DNA from: Sphingobacterium spiritivorum
GTDB lineage: Bacteria; Bacteroidota; Bacteroidia; Sphingobacteriales; Sphingobacteriaceae
Direction of reading: 5' to 3'
Length of the DNA stretch: 64,000 nucleotides
NCBI RefSeq assembly: GCF_016724845.1
Contig: NZ_CP068082.1
Span: 1,240,001 to 1,304,000, forward strand
This document shows, piece by piece, positions 1-8,876 of the stretch. The stretch's first letter is position 1. Every line of letters starts with the position of its first letter. The position numbers were made by a program, and so were the translations under genes. Below the pieces are notes generated by a model. That model was not told the origin of the DNA and ran no database searches. It was given only the letters and a program-made list of their open reading frames with translations.

Positions 1-1
1 T

Positions 2-454
2 GCTATGCTTGCTCACAAAGCAGAAGATGAAGGTATCGCTGTAGCTGAAAGAATAGCAGGACAGAAACCACATATTGATTATAACCTGATCCCGGGTGTG
101 GTCTATACATGGCCTGAAGTTGCTTCTGTCGGTCAAACAGAAGAACAACTGAAAGAAGCTGGTAAAAAATATAAATCAGGTTCATTCTCATTCAAAGCTT
201 CAGGACGTGCTAAAGCATCCGGAGATACGGATGGATTTATCAAAGTACTGGCAGACGCTGAGACTGACGAAGTATTAGGGATACATATGATCGGACCTCG
301 TGCTGCTGATATGATTGCAGAAGCAGTAGTAGCGATGGAATACCGTGCTTCGGCAGAAGATATCGGCCGCATATGCCATGCACACCCGACATTCACAGAA
401 GCGCTAAAAGAAGCAGCCCTGGCAGCAACTGCTAACCGGGCGATACACGCTTAA
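2..454 (+). CDS. lpdA: Dihydrolipoyl dehydrogenase, C-terminal fragment (cut by window edge)
   Basis: Only the last 151 or so codons lie in the window; the reading frame enters from the left edge. The segment is the interface (dimerisation) domain of an E3 flavoprotein, which reoxidises dihydrolipoamide for 2-oxo acid dehydrogenase complexes and reduces NAD+. Visible landmarks are the [10 protein letters not shown] stretch and the C-terminal [13 protein letters not shown] motif, whose His and Glu form the catalytic dyad of the partner subunit. The C-terminus is intact and is followed by a clear terminator. A second, complete E3 gene lies at 1651-3039 with clearly different sequence, so this is a paralogue and not a recent duplicate. 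Which complex it serves cannot be told from here. Confidence 0.93.
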   Translation, partial: AMLAHKAEDEGIAVAERIAGQKPHIDYNLIPGVVYTWPEVASVGQTEEQLKEAGKKYKSGSFSFKASGRAKASGDTDGFIKVLADAETDEVLGIHMIGPRAADMIAEAVVAMEYRASAEDIGRICHAHPTFTEALKEAALAATANRAIHA

Positions 455-466
455 ATAATATAACAG

Positions 467-498
467 AGAAGGGCGATTTATTTGCCCTTCTTTTTTTA
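467..498 (+). terminator. Intrinsic terminator after lpdA fragment
   Basis: An 8-bp perfect stem, AGAAGGGC (467-474) with GCCCTTCT (484-491), has a 9-nt loop and runs into seven Ts. It lies 13 bp after the stop codon. Confidence 0.85.
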
Positions 499-628
499 TC
501 AAACAGATCAGGGAATCTACCATCCGGGATAAATACATCGTACAGAAATATCTCCACTATTTACTTCCGCACGAAGGGCTAAACCCGACTATCCCTGCCC
601 ACATACCTCAACTCTAAATACGGAAATC

Positions 629-1039
629 ATGAATTTTTACACCAGAAAATGGATCAAGCCTGAGGATCTCAATCCAAATGGAACATTATTCGGAGGGACA
701 TTACTGAGATGGATCGATGAAGAAGCTGTAATATATGCGATTGTACAACTGGGAAACCCTTTTGTAGTCACCAAGTATATTTCAGAGATCAACTTTGTAA
801 GTTCAGCCAGACAGGGAGATATCATAGAACTCGGCATAGAAGCAATAGCTTTTGGCACGACTTCATTGACCATGAAATGTGAAGTAAGGAATAAAATAAC
901 CAGAAAGACAATACTTTCGATTGAAAAACTGGTATTTGTAAACCTGAATGAGGAAGGCACTCCTACTCCGCACGGGAGAACAGAAATTACATATGCCTAT
1001 ATGGGTATTGAACGCATTAACAAAGGAGAAGCTGATTAA
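629..1039 (+). CDS. Hotdog-fold acyl-CoA thioesterase (YciA/ACOT type)
   Basis: A 136-residue single-domain protein of the acyl-CoA hydrolase hotdog family, which cleaves acyl-CoA to free acid and CoA in the cytoplasm. The N-terminal LNPNGTLFGG segment (residues 14-23) and the following WIDEE (28-32) correspond to the family active-site region, with the Asn/Gly-rich turn and the acidic residue on the central helix. The length matches the single-hotdog members. The ATG start is the first in frame after the upstream terminator. The 3-prime end overlaps the convergent DUF3817 gene by 4 bp. The acyl chain preference is not visible in the sequence. Confidence 0.85.
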   Translation: MNFYTRKWIKPEDLNPNGTLFGGTLLRWIDEEAVIYAIVQLGNPFVVTKYISEINFVSSARQGDIIELGIEAIAFGTTSLTMKCEVRNKITRKTILSIEKLVFVNLNEEGTPTPHGRTEITYAYMGIERINKGEAD

Positions 1040-1338
1040 GCAACTCCTTTAGCATTTTTTGCAATTTCTTTTTTCAGATCCAACTCTACCCAGAAAGAAG
1101 CAATAGGGATCAGTGATACCACAAAATACTTCAGAGCTTTCATTACAGACCATTTGTACTCTACTGTACAAACGATGAGCATAATGACAAATATAACGAC
1201 CAGAAAGCCGTGAATAGATCCGGCGATACGTACAGCTTCAGGAATATCAGCGAAATACTTCAGTGGCATCGCAAAAAAGAAAAGGAGAATGGTGGAGATC
1301 GCTTCCCATAAAGCGATTTGTCTAAAAAGTCTTAGCAT
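1036..1338 (-). CDS. DUF3817 small integral membrane protein
   Basis: A 100-residue protein starting at the ATG at 1338. A longer in-frame extension to 1539 exists but lacks family character and contains unlikely low-complexity sequence. The pattern LFRQIALWEAISTILLFF, then AGSIHGFLVVIFVIML, then a third hydrophobic segment is characteristic of DUF3817, a family of three-helix inner-membrane proteins of unknown role (the family also occurs fused to MFS or YdzA-like proteins). The conserved W-E-A and G-x-x-H-G residues are present. It is convergent with the thioesterase gene and sits apart from lpdA on the other side. No function can be assigned. Confidence 0.8.
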   Translation of the reverse strand: MLRLFRQIALWEAISTILLFFFAMPLKYFADIPEAVRIAGSIHGFLVVIFVIMLIVCTVEYKWSVMKALKYFVVSLIPIASFWVELDLKKEIAKNAKGVA

Positions 1339-1356
1339 AATAATATCTTCAAACTT

Positions 1357-1364
1357 CAAAAGTA
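1357..1364 (-). promoter_or_regulatory. Candidate -7 element (TACTTTTG) for DUF3817 gene
   Basis: On the minus strand this is an exact match to the Bacteroidota -7 consensus TAnnTTTG, about 18 bp before the ATG at 1338. A TTTG lies only 15 bp upstream of it, short of the usual 19, so the -33 box is doubtful. Confidence 0.35.
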
Positions 1365-1502
1365 ATACTATTTTGATGACAAAGATCTGACTATGTTTCT
1401 CTTTGACTAATAACTGACAAATGACATCTTTCCAGATGGATTTAGTGCATTTGTATGCAAACAATTGCATTTCCATTACATGGCAGATTAAAAAATAATA
1501 CG

Positions 1503-1510
1503 TACATTTG
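1503..1510 (+). promoter_or_regulatory. Candidate -7 element (TACATTTG) upstream of lpdA
   Basis: An exact TAnnTTTG match about 140 bp before the lpdA ATG at 1651. No TTTG is found at 19 bp upstream. If real, it implies a leader of about 135 nt. Confidence 0.3.
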
Positions 1511-1650
1511 GAGGAGATTGTGTGTTCATTTTTAGTCATGATTGCACATCACTAAATCAACTACAGAAATTATTATCTGCAGGATCCGGGATCTGTATTT
1601 ATATAGAAAAACGGAAATTACGGATAACTAAAAAAGACAAATTATATCAT

Positions 1651-3039
1651 ATGAATTACGACATCATTGTAATTGGAAGTGGTCCTGGCGGGTATGTTGC
1701 TGCCATCAGAGCTGCTCAATTAGGCTTTAAGACTGCGATCGTTGAGCGCGAATCATTAGGCGGAATCTGTCTCAACTGGGGCTGTATTCCTACAAAGGCA
1801 TTAATCAAAAGCGCACAGGTTTTTGAATATCTGAATCACGCTGAGGACTACGGAATCAAAGTTCAGGGCGGAGAAGCAGATTTTGATGCGATTGTCAAAA
1901 GAAGCCGCGGAGTTGCTGATGGGATGAGCAAAGGAATCCAGTTTCTTATGAAAAAGAACAAGATTGATGTCATCAATGGTACTGCCAAAATCAAAAAAGG
2001 TGGTAAAGTAGAGGTCAAAGGAGCTGACGGAGCGACAAAAGAATACACAGCCAAGCATACTATTCTGGCTACAGGTGCACGTTCACGCGAATTACCTAAT
2101 CTACCTCAGGATGGCAAAAAAATCATCGGCTACCGTCAGGCATTGACTTTACCAAACAAACCAAAATCAATGGTTGTCGTTGGTTCAGGAGCTATCGGTG
2201 TCGAGTTTGCTTATTTCTACAATGCGATGGGTACGCAGGTCACTATCGTAGAATTCATGGATCGTATCGTTCCTGTAGAGGATGAAGAAGTATCCAAACA
2301 ATTGGAGAAAAGTCTTAAAAAAGCAGGTATCAATATCTTAACAAAATCTGAAGTTCAGTCTGTAGACACAAAAGGTGAGTTAAGTAAAGTAAGCATCAAA
2401 ACAGCTAAAGGCGTAGAAACTCTGGAAGCGGAGATTGTACTTTCGGCTGTAGGTATTACGCCAAATATCGAGAATATCGGTCTTGAAGAAACAGGTGTAA
2501 AAACAGACAAGGGTCGTGTACTTGTTGACGATTTCTACAAAACAAATGTAGAAGGTGTATATGCTATAGGTGATATCGTAAAAGGTCAGGCACTGGCTCA
2601 CGTTGCTTCTGCTGAAGCAATCACTTGTGTGGAAAAAATAAAAGGTCTTCACGTAGAAGCTATCGATTATAATAATATTCCGGGATGTACATATTGTTCA
2701 CCTGAAATTGCTTCTGTTGGTTACACTGAAAAAGCAGCTAAAGAAGCAGGATACGAACTGAAAGTTGGTAAATTCCCATTTTCAGCATCCGGAAAAGCTT
2801 CTGCTGCCGGAGCTAAAGATGGCTTTGTAAAAGTAATTTTCGATGCTAAATACGGTGAATTACTAGGTGCGCATATGATCGGAGCTAATGTTACTGAAAT
2901 GATCGCAGAGATTGTCGTAGCTCGTAAATTAGAGACGACAGGTCATGAAATGATCAAATCGGTACATCCTCACCCGACCATGAGTGAAGCGATTATGGAA
3001 GCCTGTGCGGATGCATATGGTGAAGTGATCCACTTGTAG
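1651..3039 (+). CDS. lpdA: Dihydrolipoyl dehydrogenase (E3), complete
   Basis: A 462-residue FAD/NAD-dependent disulfide oxidoreductase, the common E3 subunit of pyruvate, 2-oxoglutarate or branched-chain oxo-acid dehydrogenase. Landmarks in order: FAD-binding GSGPGG (residues 9-14), redox-active disulfide C40-LNWG-C45, NAD-binding GSGAIGVEF near residue 180, the second FAD contact VYAIGDI near 310, and the C-terminal HPHPTMSEAIMEA with the His441/Glu446 dyad. The ATG at 1651 is chosen because the protein then begins MNYDIIVIGSG at the usual place. The in-frame extension back to 1522 has no family counterpart. It stands alone here, not in an E1/E2 operon, and is followed by a strong terminator. 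Confidence 0.96.
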   Translation: MNYDIIVIGSGPGGYVAAIRAAQLGFKTAIVERESLGGICLNWGCIPTKALIKSAQVFEYLNHAEDYGIKVQGGEADFDAIVKRSRGVADGMSKGIQFLMKKNKIDVINGTAKIKKGGKVEVKGADGATKEYTAKHTILATGARSRELPNLPQDGKKIIGYRQALTLPNKPKSMVVVGSGAIGVEFAYFYNAMGTQVTIVEFMDRIVPVEDEEVSKQLEKSLKKAGINILTKSEVQSVDTKGELSKVSIKTAKGVETLEAEIVLSAVGITPNIENIGLEETGVKTDKGRVLVDDFYKTNVEGVYAIGDIVKGQALAHVASAEAITCVEKIKGLHVEAIDYNNIPGCTYCSPEIASVGYTEKAAKEAGYELKVGKFPFSASGKASAAGAKDGFVKVIFDAKYGELLGAHMIGANVTEMIAEIVVARKLETTGHEMIKSVHPHPTMSEAIMEACADAYGEVIHL

Positions 3040-3057
3040 GCAATAACCTACCCTATA

Positions 3058-3092
3058 CAAAAAGGCATTCAAAAATTTTGAATGCCTTTTTT
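3058..3092 (+). terminator. Intrinsic terminator after lpdA
   Basis: A long perfect inverted repeat, AAAGGCATTCAAAA paired with TTTTGAATGCCTTT, ends in a T run. It also serves the opposite strand in principle. Confidence 0.85.
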
Positions 3093-3167
3093 AGTTTATA
3101 ATTCTGAATCAAACAGCGTTTGGCTTCCCTGCCACATGACGCAATTGCTTATTGACATACGTTCAGT

Positions 3168-4175
3168 TTATTGCAGTATTAATCTGGACTTAAAGATAAA
3201 TTGCTGAGGCTTATACTCTTCTTTATTTTCCAGTCGATTGAACAAAATCTCCGCCGCTTTCTTAGCCTGCTGATCCGGAAACTGCTCAATACTTCCCATC
3301 GGAGGGTTTTCCATATATTTCCATAACGGATAGTTTGCAAAACTGATAAAATGGATATCACTGTTCAGTGATACACCTCTCTGCCGTGCAAATTTCATAA
3401 CATCCAGTGTGACGAAGTCATTGAAAGATAATATAGCAGAAGGTCTGTCCGATAGCGTAAGGAGCTTGTTCATAGCTTCTTCATTGCCCTCTTCGGTAAG
3501 ATCTGTGTTGACGAGATAACGATCGTCAAATGCAATATCATTCTTTCTCAAACCTTTGATATAAGCCAGCTTACGTTCCTCAGAAGCCAGTAAGGTATCC
3601 GGTCCGTTGATCAGGGCTATCTTTTGGTGTCCGCGCGATACAAAAGCATCTATAGCCTCATAGACTCCTGTCGCCAGATCGCATTCTATACGGTCAATAT
3701 CATTCAGATTGGGCACGCAGTCAAAGAAGACAACCGGAATCTCCGATTCTTCCATACTCTTGATAAAATCAAAAGAATTGGTATTCTTTCCTATGGACAT
3801 CAATACACCGTCAACACGATGTTTTTTGAGGGTTTGCAGTATCCGTAATTCTCTTTCTGCATCGTCCATTGACTGGCCCATGATCACCGTATACTTACGC
3901 TCATTAGCAAAGTTTTCAATCTCACTGATGGCAGCAGAGAAAAAAGGTTCTGAAAGACTGGGTAACACTACTCCTATTGTAAATGTCTTCCGCTGTTTAA
4001 AGAAAATGGCAGTCTGATTCGGCTCATAGTTCATCTCCTCAGCCATTTTCTTTACCCGCATAGTGGTTACCAACCCAATACTCGGATGATCATTCAGCGC
4101 TCTGGAAACTGTAGAAGGAGATATCTTCAGCTTTCTGGCTATTTCTTTTATTGTGGCCGGTTTTTCTTTCTTCAT
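3168..4175 (-). CDS. LacI family transcriptional regulator
   Basis: A 335-residue LacI/GalR-type repressor: an N-terminal helix-turn-helix (ATIKEIARKLKISPSTVSRA, residues about 7-26), the hinge helix, then a periplasmic-binding-protein-like effector domain starting TFTIGVVLPSLSEPFF. The ATG at 4175 gives the canonical MKKEKPATIKEIA start. An in-frame extension to 4280 runs back into the neighbouring gene and is rejected. The family senses sugars or nucleosides; the ligand is not evident. It lies 55 bp downstream of the S41 protease gene in the same direction. A 14-bp palindrome at 4194-4207 just before the start is the likely autoregulatory operator. Confidence 0.93.
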   Translation of the reverse strand: MKKEKPATIKEIARKLKISPSTVSRALNDHPSIGLVTTMRVKKMAEEMNYEPNQTAIFFKQRKTFTIGVVLPSLSEPFFSAAISEIENFANERKYTVIMGQSMDDAERELRILQTLKKHRVDGVLMSIGKNTNSFDFIKSMEESEIPVVFFDCVPNLNDIDRIECDLATGVYEAIDAFVSRGHQKIALINGPDTLLASEERKLAYIKGLRKNDIAFDDRYLVNTDLTEEGNEEAMNKLLTLSDRPSAILSFNDFVTLDVMKFARQRGVSLNSDIHFISFANYPLWKYMENPPMGSIEQFPDQQAKKAAEILFNRLENKEEYKPQQFIFKSRLILQ

Positions 4176-4193
4176 AGCTATCTGTATCAATCC

Positions 4194-4207
4194 TACTTTG
4201 CAAAGTA
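4194..4207. promoter_or_regulatory. Palindromic operator candidate before the lacI-type gene
   Basis: TACTTTGCAAAGTA is a perfect 14-bp palindrome 19 bp before the regulator ATG. It overlaps a near-consensus minus-strand -7 element (TTACTTTG, 4201-4208). LacI-family operators are palindromes of this size, so occlusion of its own promoter is the obvious reading. Binding itself is inference. Confidence 0.6.
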
Positions 4208-4230
4208 AGGAATCTTTTAAACATTTACAT

Positions 4231-5742
4231 TTATTTTGACCGTCCCGTCTGAAACTTATACATGCCATTTGCATGGGCACGGGTATCTATACTCTGTCGG
4301 TTTATATACTTTTCATTTCGCAGCTTGTTGACAGAAGCCAGAGCTGTCTTAGAAGTACTGGATAACCAGCTTCCATTAAGACTATAATGCAGGGCTTCTG
4401 CAATCATCCCTTCCTGAGGATCTCCAAAATCTTTAAAATAATCTTCATATGTACTTCTGTCCGGAGTCAAGCCAGCGAAATAATCACCATAATTATCTGC
4501 ATTGATAGTCTGAAATGACGTTGCATACAGATCCACATCAGTATTGGGTATGCTGGTTCTGAAAAATCCTACTGGCTTGCCGTATGTATTTTCAACTACA
4601 CGGTTGCCTCTGCTGTCTGCACCATAGGTACCGATCATCTTCTGATTATCTTTAAAATATGGTTTTAGTGAATTGATAAGAAGTTCACTCGCAGAAGCGG
4701 TAGATTCGGTTACTAAAAAGTATACTTTATTCAGATTAAGTGTTCCCTTTTTAGCATAATTGACCGGGCCAAATTCTCCTCCCTCCTTCGCCCATCCCCA
4801 GGCTTGCAGATTACGGTTCAGTTTGTAGGAATACATACGTTTGCCACTAGCTGAAGCCGGGACTATACGATTGGCCAGGTACTCTGCTGTCTCGACAGAA
4901 CCACCGCCATTATACCGCAGATCGACGATAAGTTCAGTGATATTCTGTCCTTCAAACTGACTGAAAATATTTTCGAAGGAACTTAACATGGCCGTCGGAA
5001 TCCTGTTATTATAAATAGCGACAAACGAGCTGAAAGCTAGGTAACCGATCTTTTTACCATTCTGCTCAATAACTTTACTGGCCAGAATAGGATCAAAGTT
5101 GTACAACGAACTCACAATCTGCTTTTCGGTCGTGACTGAGGTCTGAGATACAAATTTAATGGTCATACTTTTAGAGTTGAGGGCATCATTGATCAATTTA
5201 AAACTCTGGGATTGCTGAGTCTTGTAATCAATATTCGTCTGTCCGTTGATACTCAGAATACGATCTCCCCGACGTATACCAGCCTGATAGGCCGGAGAGT
5301 TTTTATCTACCATCCGCACATACAGATCTGCATTATCTCCGGAAGAGCTTGTCTGCAGGTAAAACACGTACATACCATAGCTTGTACTGACACCTTCTTC
5401 GATCTCTCCGCTGATGGTGCCCTGCCTGTCAATAAAACTATATCTGTCTACCGGACTACCATTAACCAAAGGCGTCAGGCTCATCATATATTTCAGGACT
5501 TCCTCTCCGGTAGCATATTTTTTTGTATAGGAGCGTACAACACCTTTATCATCTAAAGTATTGACATTGCTCGGAGGCATACTTCCTTCCCAGAGGGAGA
5601 GTACTTTAGTATAATAAAAGACAGAATCTTTGATCATGTCTTCTTCAGTATCTTTTTTATTATCAGGATTATCGGACTTCTTACAGCTATATACAGAAGT
5701 AAAAAGTAGAAGGATCAATAATATGGGAAATAATCTTTTCAT
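4231..5742 (-). CDS. S41 family C-terminal processing peptidase, lipoprotein
   Basis: A 503-residue exported serine peptidase of the tail-specific/C-terminal processing family. The N-terminus MKRLFPILLILLLFTSVYSC is a lipoprotein signal with Cys20 as the lipidated residue, so the protein is probably anchored in the envelope. A PDZ domain follows at roughly residues 120-200 (PAYQAGIRRGDRILSING). The protease core carries VDLRYNGGGSVETAEYLA and the nucleophile region TESTASASELL. The ATG at 5742 is preferred over an upstream TTG at 5754. It is last but one in a leftward run after the HAD-like gene, with LacI downstream. Its substrate is unknown. The short KK-S-D linker after the Cys is typical of Bacteroidota lipoproteins. 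Confidence 0.9.
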   Translation of the reverse strand: MKRLFPILLILLLFTSVYSCKKSDNPDNKKDTEEDMIKDSVFYYTKVLSLWEGSMPPSNVNTLDDKGVVRSYTKKYATGEEVLKYMMSLTPLVNGSPVDRYSFIDRQGTISGEIEEGVSTSYGMYVFYLQTSSSGDNADLYVRMVDKNSPAYQAGIRRGDRILSINGQTNIDYKTQQSQSFKLINDALNSKSMTIKFVSQTSVTTEKQIVSSLYNFDPILASKVIEQNGKKIGYLAFSSFVAIYNNRIPTAMLSSFENIFSQFEGQNITELIVDLRYNGGGSVETAEYLANRIVPASASGKRMYSYKLNRNLQAWGWAKEGGEFGPVNYAKKGTLNLNKVYFLVTESTASASELLINSLKPYFKDNQKMIGTYGADSRGNRVVENTYGKPVGFFRTSIPNTDVDLYATSFQTINADNYGDYFAGLTPDRSTYEDYFKDFGDPQEGMIAEALHYSLNGSWLSSTSKTALASVNKLRNEKYINRQSIDTRAHANGMYKFQTGRSK

Positions 5743-5790
5743 AATCGTTAGCAATTAGTGTCTGCCAGAAATATAATCAATATAACTTGT

Positions 5791-6333
5791 CTATTCAATT
5801 ATAACAATTTCTTCCGGTTGAATTTTAAATTCATCTGCAATATAACTAATCGGGTCAATATTTCTGAAATTCAACTCATCAATAAAATAGACTTTCATGC
5901 CTTTGTCTAGTCCCTGCCAATCTATATGCTTAAGTTTATTCAGTTGTTCGAGCGGATTGCCTTTTGTTAAGATAGCTACATTTTTACCGGCATCCCGCAG
6001 ATCCTGTAACAGTTGTTTCGTCTCCGGGAATAACAAAAGCTTGAGCGGTAAATGAGCCTGTACATGTATACGACCAAATTTTTCTCTGTATTGCTCAGCA
6101 AAACCGAATTGCTCCTTTATCCTGTCGAACATCCCCTCTTCCCCATCTTCCTCATATTGCTTTTGCATAAAAGCCAGCAAGCTTTTGGAATCTGGGGTCG
6201 TTTCCGTGAATTCAATAAAATTAGAAAAAAGATAATATACCTGCAGGATGTAATCTTTTTTCGGATAGAGTATATCATCCAGTTCAAACAAAAACACATT
6301 CTTGTACGAAGGATATTCCTTGTAATTTTTCAT
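5791..6333 (-). CDS. HAD-superfamily-like protein with degenerate active site
   Basis: A 180-residue protein with the haloacid dehalogenase Rossmann/cap layout: motif I region VFLFELDDILYP (residues 13-24), a helical cap (about 30-100), and motif II region AGKNVAILTKGNP. The nucleophile position of the DxDx(T/V) motif reads Glu17 instead of Asp. The chain stops (TAG) at IVIIE, exactly where motif IV (GDS..D) should start. Twelve more sense codons follow the TAG before the next stop and do not restore a clear GD motif. It is therefore either a non-catalytic binding protein or a decaying gene. It lies 3 bp downstream of the 163-residue protein in the lolD-led unit. Confidence 0.7.
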   Translation of the reverse strand: MKNYKEYPSYKNVFLFELDDILYPKKDYILQVYYLFSNFIEFTETTPDSKSLLAFMQKQYEEDGEEGMFDRIKEQFGFAEQYREKFGRIHVQAHLPLKLLLFPETKQLLQDLRDAGKNVAILTKGNPLEQLNKLKHIDWQGLDKGMKVYFIDELNFRNIDPISYIADEFKIQPEEIVIIE

Positions 6334-6336
6334 CTC

Positions 6337-6828
6337 TTAGCCCTTAGCCGATACTAAACACAATGCCTGTTCTTCTCCTGAGTCAGATAAGACAAAAGCT
6401 CCCGAGAGACTGTTATTCCTGATTTGCTCTCCGGACAAAAGATCTTTTCCGTCAAGGAGTATATTTATTGCCATATCCTTATCCGGATTTTCCAGCACAA
6501 AAATATCAGGCATGAGCTCCTTACCCGGCAGCAATAACCGGATACCGTACTCTTCAAACAATACCTCTGCTTCAGCCAGCACACTGACCTCATCCTTTCC
6601 TAAAGGGAGTACATAGCTTATATCCTGATCCAGACTGACCTTAAGTACTTCATGTGCATAGGTTGACTGTCCTCCTGCCGGAATCTGAATCACTTTACCT
6701 GAAGTGATTAAAATACCCGGTATATCTTCAGAAGAAGCCAGTTGTACACTTATTCTATTTTCCATCAGACGGGCGATACGCTGTGCCAACCCTCTGGTAC
6801 CATATGTTATTAACAATTTTTCACTCAT
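6337..6828 (-). CDS. Uncharacterised protein, pre-ATP-grasp-like N-terminal fold
   Basis: A 163-residue cytoplasmic protein without signal or membrane segment. The first part, KLLITYGTRGLAQRIARLM, looks like a nucleotide-binding-fold first strand and glycine turn. YVLPLGKDEVSVLAEAEVLFEEYGIRLLLPG resembles the N-terminal pre-ATP-grasp domain of carbamoyl-phosphate-synthase-like enzymes. No ATP-grasp catalytic domain follows. It sits between lolD (3 bp upstream) and the HAD-like gene (3 bp downstream), clearly one transcript. The resemblance is pattern-based and weak; a solid family name cannot be given. Confidence 0.6.
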   Translation of the reverse strand: MSEKLLITYGTRGLAQRIARLMENRISVQLASSEDIPGILITSGKVIQIPAGGQSTYAHEVLKVSLDQDISYVLPLGKDEVSVLAEAEVLFEEYGIRLLLPGKELMPDIFVLENPDKDMAINILLDGKDLLSGEQIRNNSLSGAFVLSDSGEEQALCLVSAKG

Positions 6829-6831
6829 TTT

Positions 6832-7485
6832 TTAAACAATGTTTCCGTCACGCATATGAATGGTGCGATCTGAAATATTAGCCAGTTCATCATTATGGGT
6901 TACAATGACAAATGTTTGTTGAATCTTATCCCTTAAATCAAAAAACAACTGATGTAAGGCAGCAGCATTTTCGGAATCCAGATTACCGGAGGGTTCGTCC
7001 GCAAGTACGATAGAGGGTTTATTAATCAAGGCTCTCGCTACAGATACACGCTGCTGTTCTCCTCCTGACATAGCCGAAGGTTTGTGTGTGGCACGATGAG
7101 CCACGCCTAACATCTCCAACAGCTGCATGGCACTTGTTTCCGCCTCCTTTTTGGGTACACCGTTTATAAATGCCGGGATACAGACATTTTCCAGCGCAGT
7201 AAACTCTGGCAGCAAGTGATGAAACTGAAATACAAATCCGATGTGCTTATTGCGAAAAGCACTCAGTTTCTTCTCGTTCAATCCGCTGACCTTAATGCCA
7301 TCGATCCATACTTCTCCGGACTCGGGACGATCTAATGTACCGATAATATGCAGTAAAGTACTTTTTCCGGCTCCGGAGGCACCTACTATAGTCACAATCT
7401 CTGCTTTTTCGACTTCCAGATCTACTCCCTTCAGAATAGGCAGGTCACCGTATGCTTTATAGATTCCTTTTGCTTGTAACATCAT
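6832..7485 (-). CDS. lolD: Lipoprotein-releasing system ATPase LolD
   Basis: A 217-residue ABC ATPase of the MacB/LolD type. Walker A is GASGAGKST (residues 35-43), the signature is MSGGEQQR, Walker B is [12 protein letters not shown], and the switch His is in VTHND. The length and the [18 protein letters not shown] segment match LolD, which powers extraction of outer-membrane lipoproteins from the inner membrane by LolCE. The membrane subunits are not adjacent, as is usual in this phylum. It heads a tight leftward unit with two unusual small genes. A general MacB-like ATPase cannot be excluded without the partner permease. Confidence 0.85.
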   Translation of the reverse strand: MMLQAKGIYKAYGDLPILKGVDLEVEKAEIVTIVGASGAGKSTLLHIIGTLDRPESGEVWIDGIKVSGLNEKKLSAFRNKHIGFVFQFHHLLPEFTALENVCIPAFINGVPKKEAETSAMQLLEMLGVAHRATHKPSAMSGGEQQRVSVARALINKPSIVLADEPSGNLDSENAAALHQLFFDLRDKIQQTFVIVTHNDELANISDRTIHMRDGNIV

Positions 7486-7612
7486 ACAGCGAAGTTACTA
7501 ATTTTTGTCAGTCCGGACAGGAATAAAATAGGGTAGATTAGCAAACATAGGGGCTGATAAAAAGCTTGGCTGCGTCATTTTTATCAAATAAACATTAAAA
7601 AGACCGTAGACA

Positions 7613-7644
7613 CTTGACCTTTAAAGTTAAAAACCATATTTTTA
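7613..7644 (+). promoter_or_regulatory. Candidate sucC promoter
   Basis: CTTG (7613-7616), a 20-nt spacer and TATTTTTA (7637-7644) resemble TTTG-N19-TAnnTTTG with one mismatch in each box. It would place the transcript start some 12-15 nt before the ATG. Confidence 0.45.
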
Positions 7645-7662
7645 CACCTTAAAATTGTCAAA

Positions 7663-8856
7663 ATGAACATTCACGAATATCAAGGAAAGCAAATACTAAA
7701 AAGTTTTGGTGTTACTGTACAAGAAGGAATTGTAGCTGACACTCCTGAGCAAGCTGTGGAAGCCGCTAAAAAGATGAAAGAAGACTACAACTCGGACTGG
7801 GTTGTTGTAAAAGCTCAGATTCACGCAGGTGGTCGCGGTAAAGGTGGCGGTGTTAAATTGGCTAAAAACCTGGATGAAGTAAAACAAAGAGCTACTGATA
7901 TTATCGGTATGCAGTTGGTAACTCCTCAAACAGGTCCTGAAGGTAAAAAAGTAAACAAGGTATTAATTGCACAGGATGTTTACTATCCGGGAGCAAGCGA
8001 AACCAAAGAATTCTATATGTCGGTATTGTTGGATCGTGCAACAGGCCGCAACATCGTAATGTACTCTACTGAAGGTGGTATGGATATCGAAGAAGTAGCG
8101 GAAAAAACTCCTCACTTGATTTTCAAAGAAGAGATTGATCCTAAAGTTGGTCTTCAGGGATTCCAGGCACGTAAAATTGCATTCAACTTAGGATTATCAG
8201 GTTCTGCACACAAAGAAATGGTAAAATTCGTAGCTGCACTTTACAAAGCTTACGATGCTACAGATTCTTCTATGTTTGAAATCAATCCGGTATTAAAAAC
8301 TTCTGACGATAAAATTTTGGCAGTTGATGCTAAAGTAAACCTGGATGAGAATGCATTATACCGTCATCCTGATTATGCAGCAATGCGTGATGTTACAGAA
8401 GAAGATCCTACTGAAGTAGAAGCTGGCGAGTCTAACCTGAACTATGTAAAACTTGACGGTAACGTAGGTTGTATGGTAAATGGTGCCGGTCTTGCCATGG
8501 CAACAATGGATATCATTAAAATTGCCGGTGGTGAGCCTGCTAACTTCCTTGACGTAGGTGGTACTGCTAATGCTGAAACAGTTAAAGCCGGATTCAATAT
8601 TATTCTGAAAGATCCGAATGTAAAAGCAATCCTGATCAATATCTTCGGTGGTATCGTTCGTTGTGACCGTGTAGCTCAGGGTGTAATCGATGCTTACCAG
8701 GAAATTGGAAATATTCCGGTTCCTATCATCGTTCGTCTTCAGGGAACAAATGCAGAAGAAGCTAAAAAACTGATTGATGAGTCAGGACTTAAAGTATACT
8801 CCGCAATCTTATTAAAAGAAGCTGCAGATTTAGTAACTAAAGTATTAAAAGGTTAA
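7663..8856 (+). CDS. sucC: Succinyl-CoA synthetase (ADP-forming) subunit beta
   Basis: A 397-residue ATP-grasp subunit of succinate-CoA ligase, which makes ATP from succinyl-CoA in the TCA cycle together with SucD. It starts [17 protein letters not shown] as in the family. The nucleotide-binding [16 protein letters not shown] glycine-rich loop follows near residue 50, and the C-terminal CoA-ligase-like domain has [14 protein letters not shown] and [11 protein letters not shown] (residues about 300-330). The length matches the bacterial norm of 388-400. The gene is monocistronic: sucD is not next to it and a strong terminator follows at once. Confidence 0.97.
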   Translation: MNIHEYQGKQILKSFGVTVQEGIVADTPEQAVEAAKKMKEDYNSDWVVVKAQIHAGGRGKGGGVKLAKNLDEVKQRATDIIGMQLVTPQTGPEGKKVNKVLIAQDVYYPGASETKEFYMSVLLDRATGRNIVMYSTEGGMDIEEVAEKTPHLIFKEEIDPKVGLQGFQARKIAFNLGLSGSAHKEMVKFVAALYKAYDATDSSMFEINPVLKTSDDKILAVDAKVNLDENALYRHPDYAAMRDVTEEDPTEVEAGESNLNYVKLDGNVGCMVNGAGLAMATMDIIKIAGGEPANFLDVGGTANAETVKAGFNIILKDPNVKAILINIFGGIVRCDRVAQGVIDAYQEIGNIPVPIIVRLQGTNAEEAKKLIDESGLKVYSAILLKEAADLVTKVLKG

Positions 8857-8876
8857 TTCCTTTTTACCACTATATC

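Noticed and set aside
1339..1539. N-terminal extension of the DUF3817 protein
   Set aside because: The extra 67 residues have no family counterpart and the first family residue coincides with the ATG at 1338.
4176..4280. N-terminal extension of the LacI-type protein
   Set aside because: It would overlap the S41 protease gene and place 35 residues before the helix-turn-helix, which is at the N-terminus in this family.
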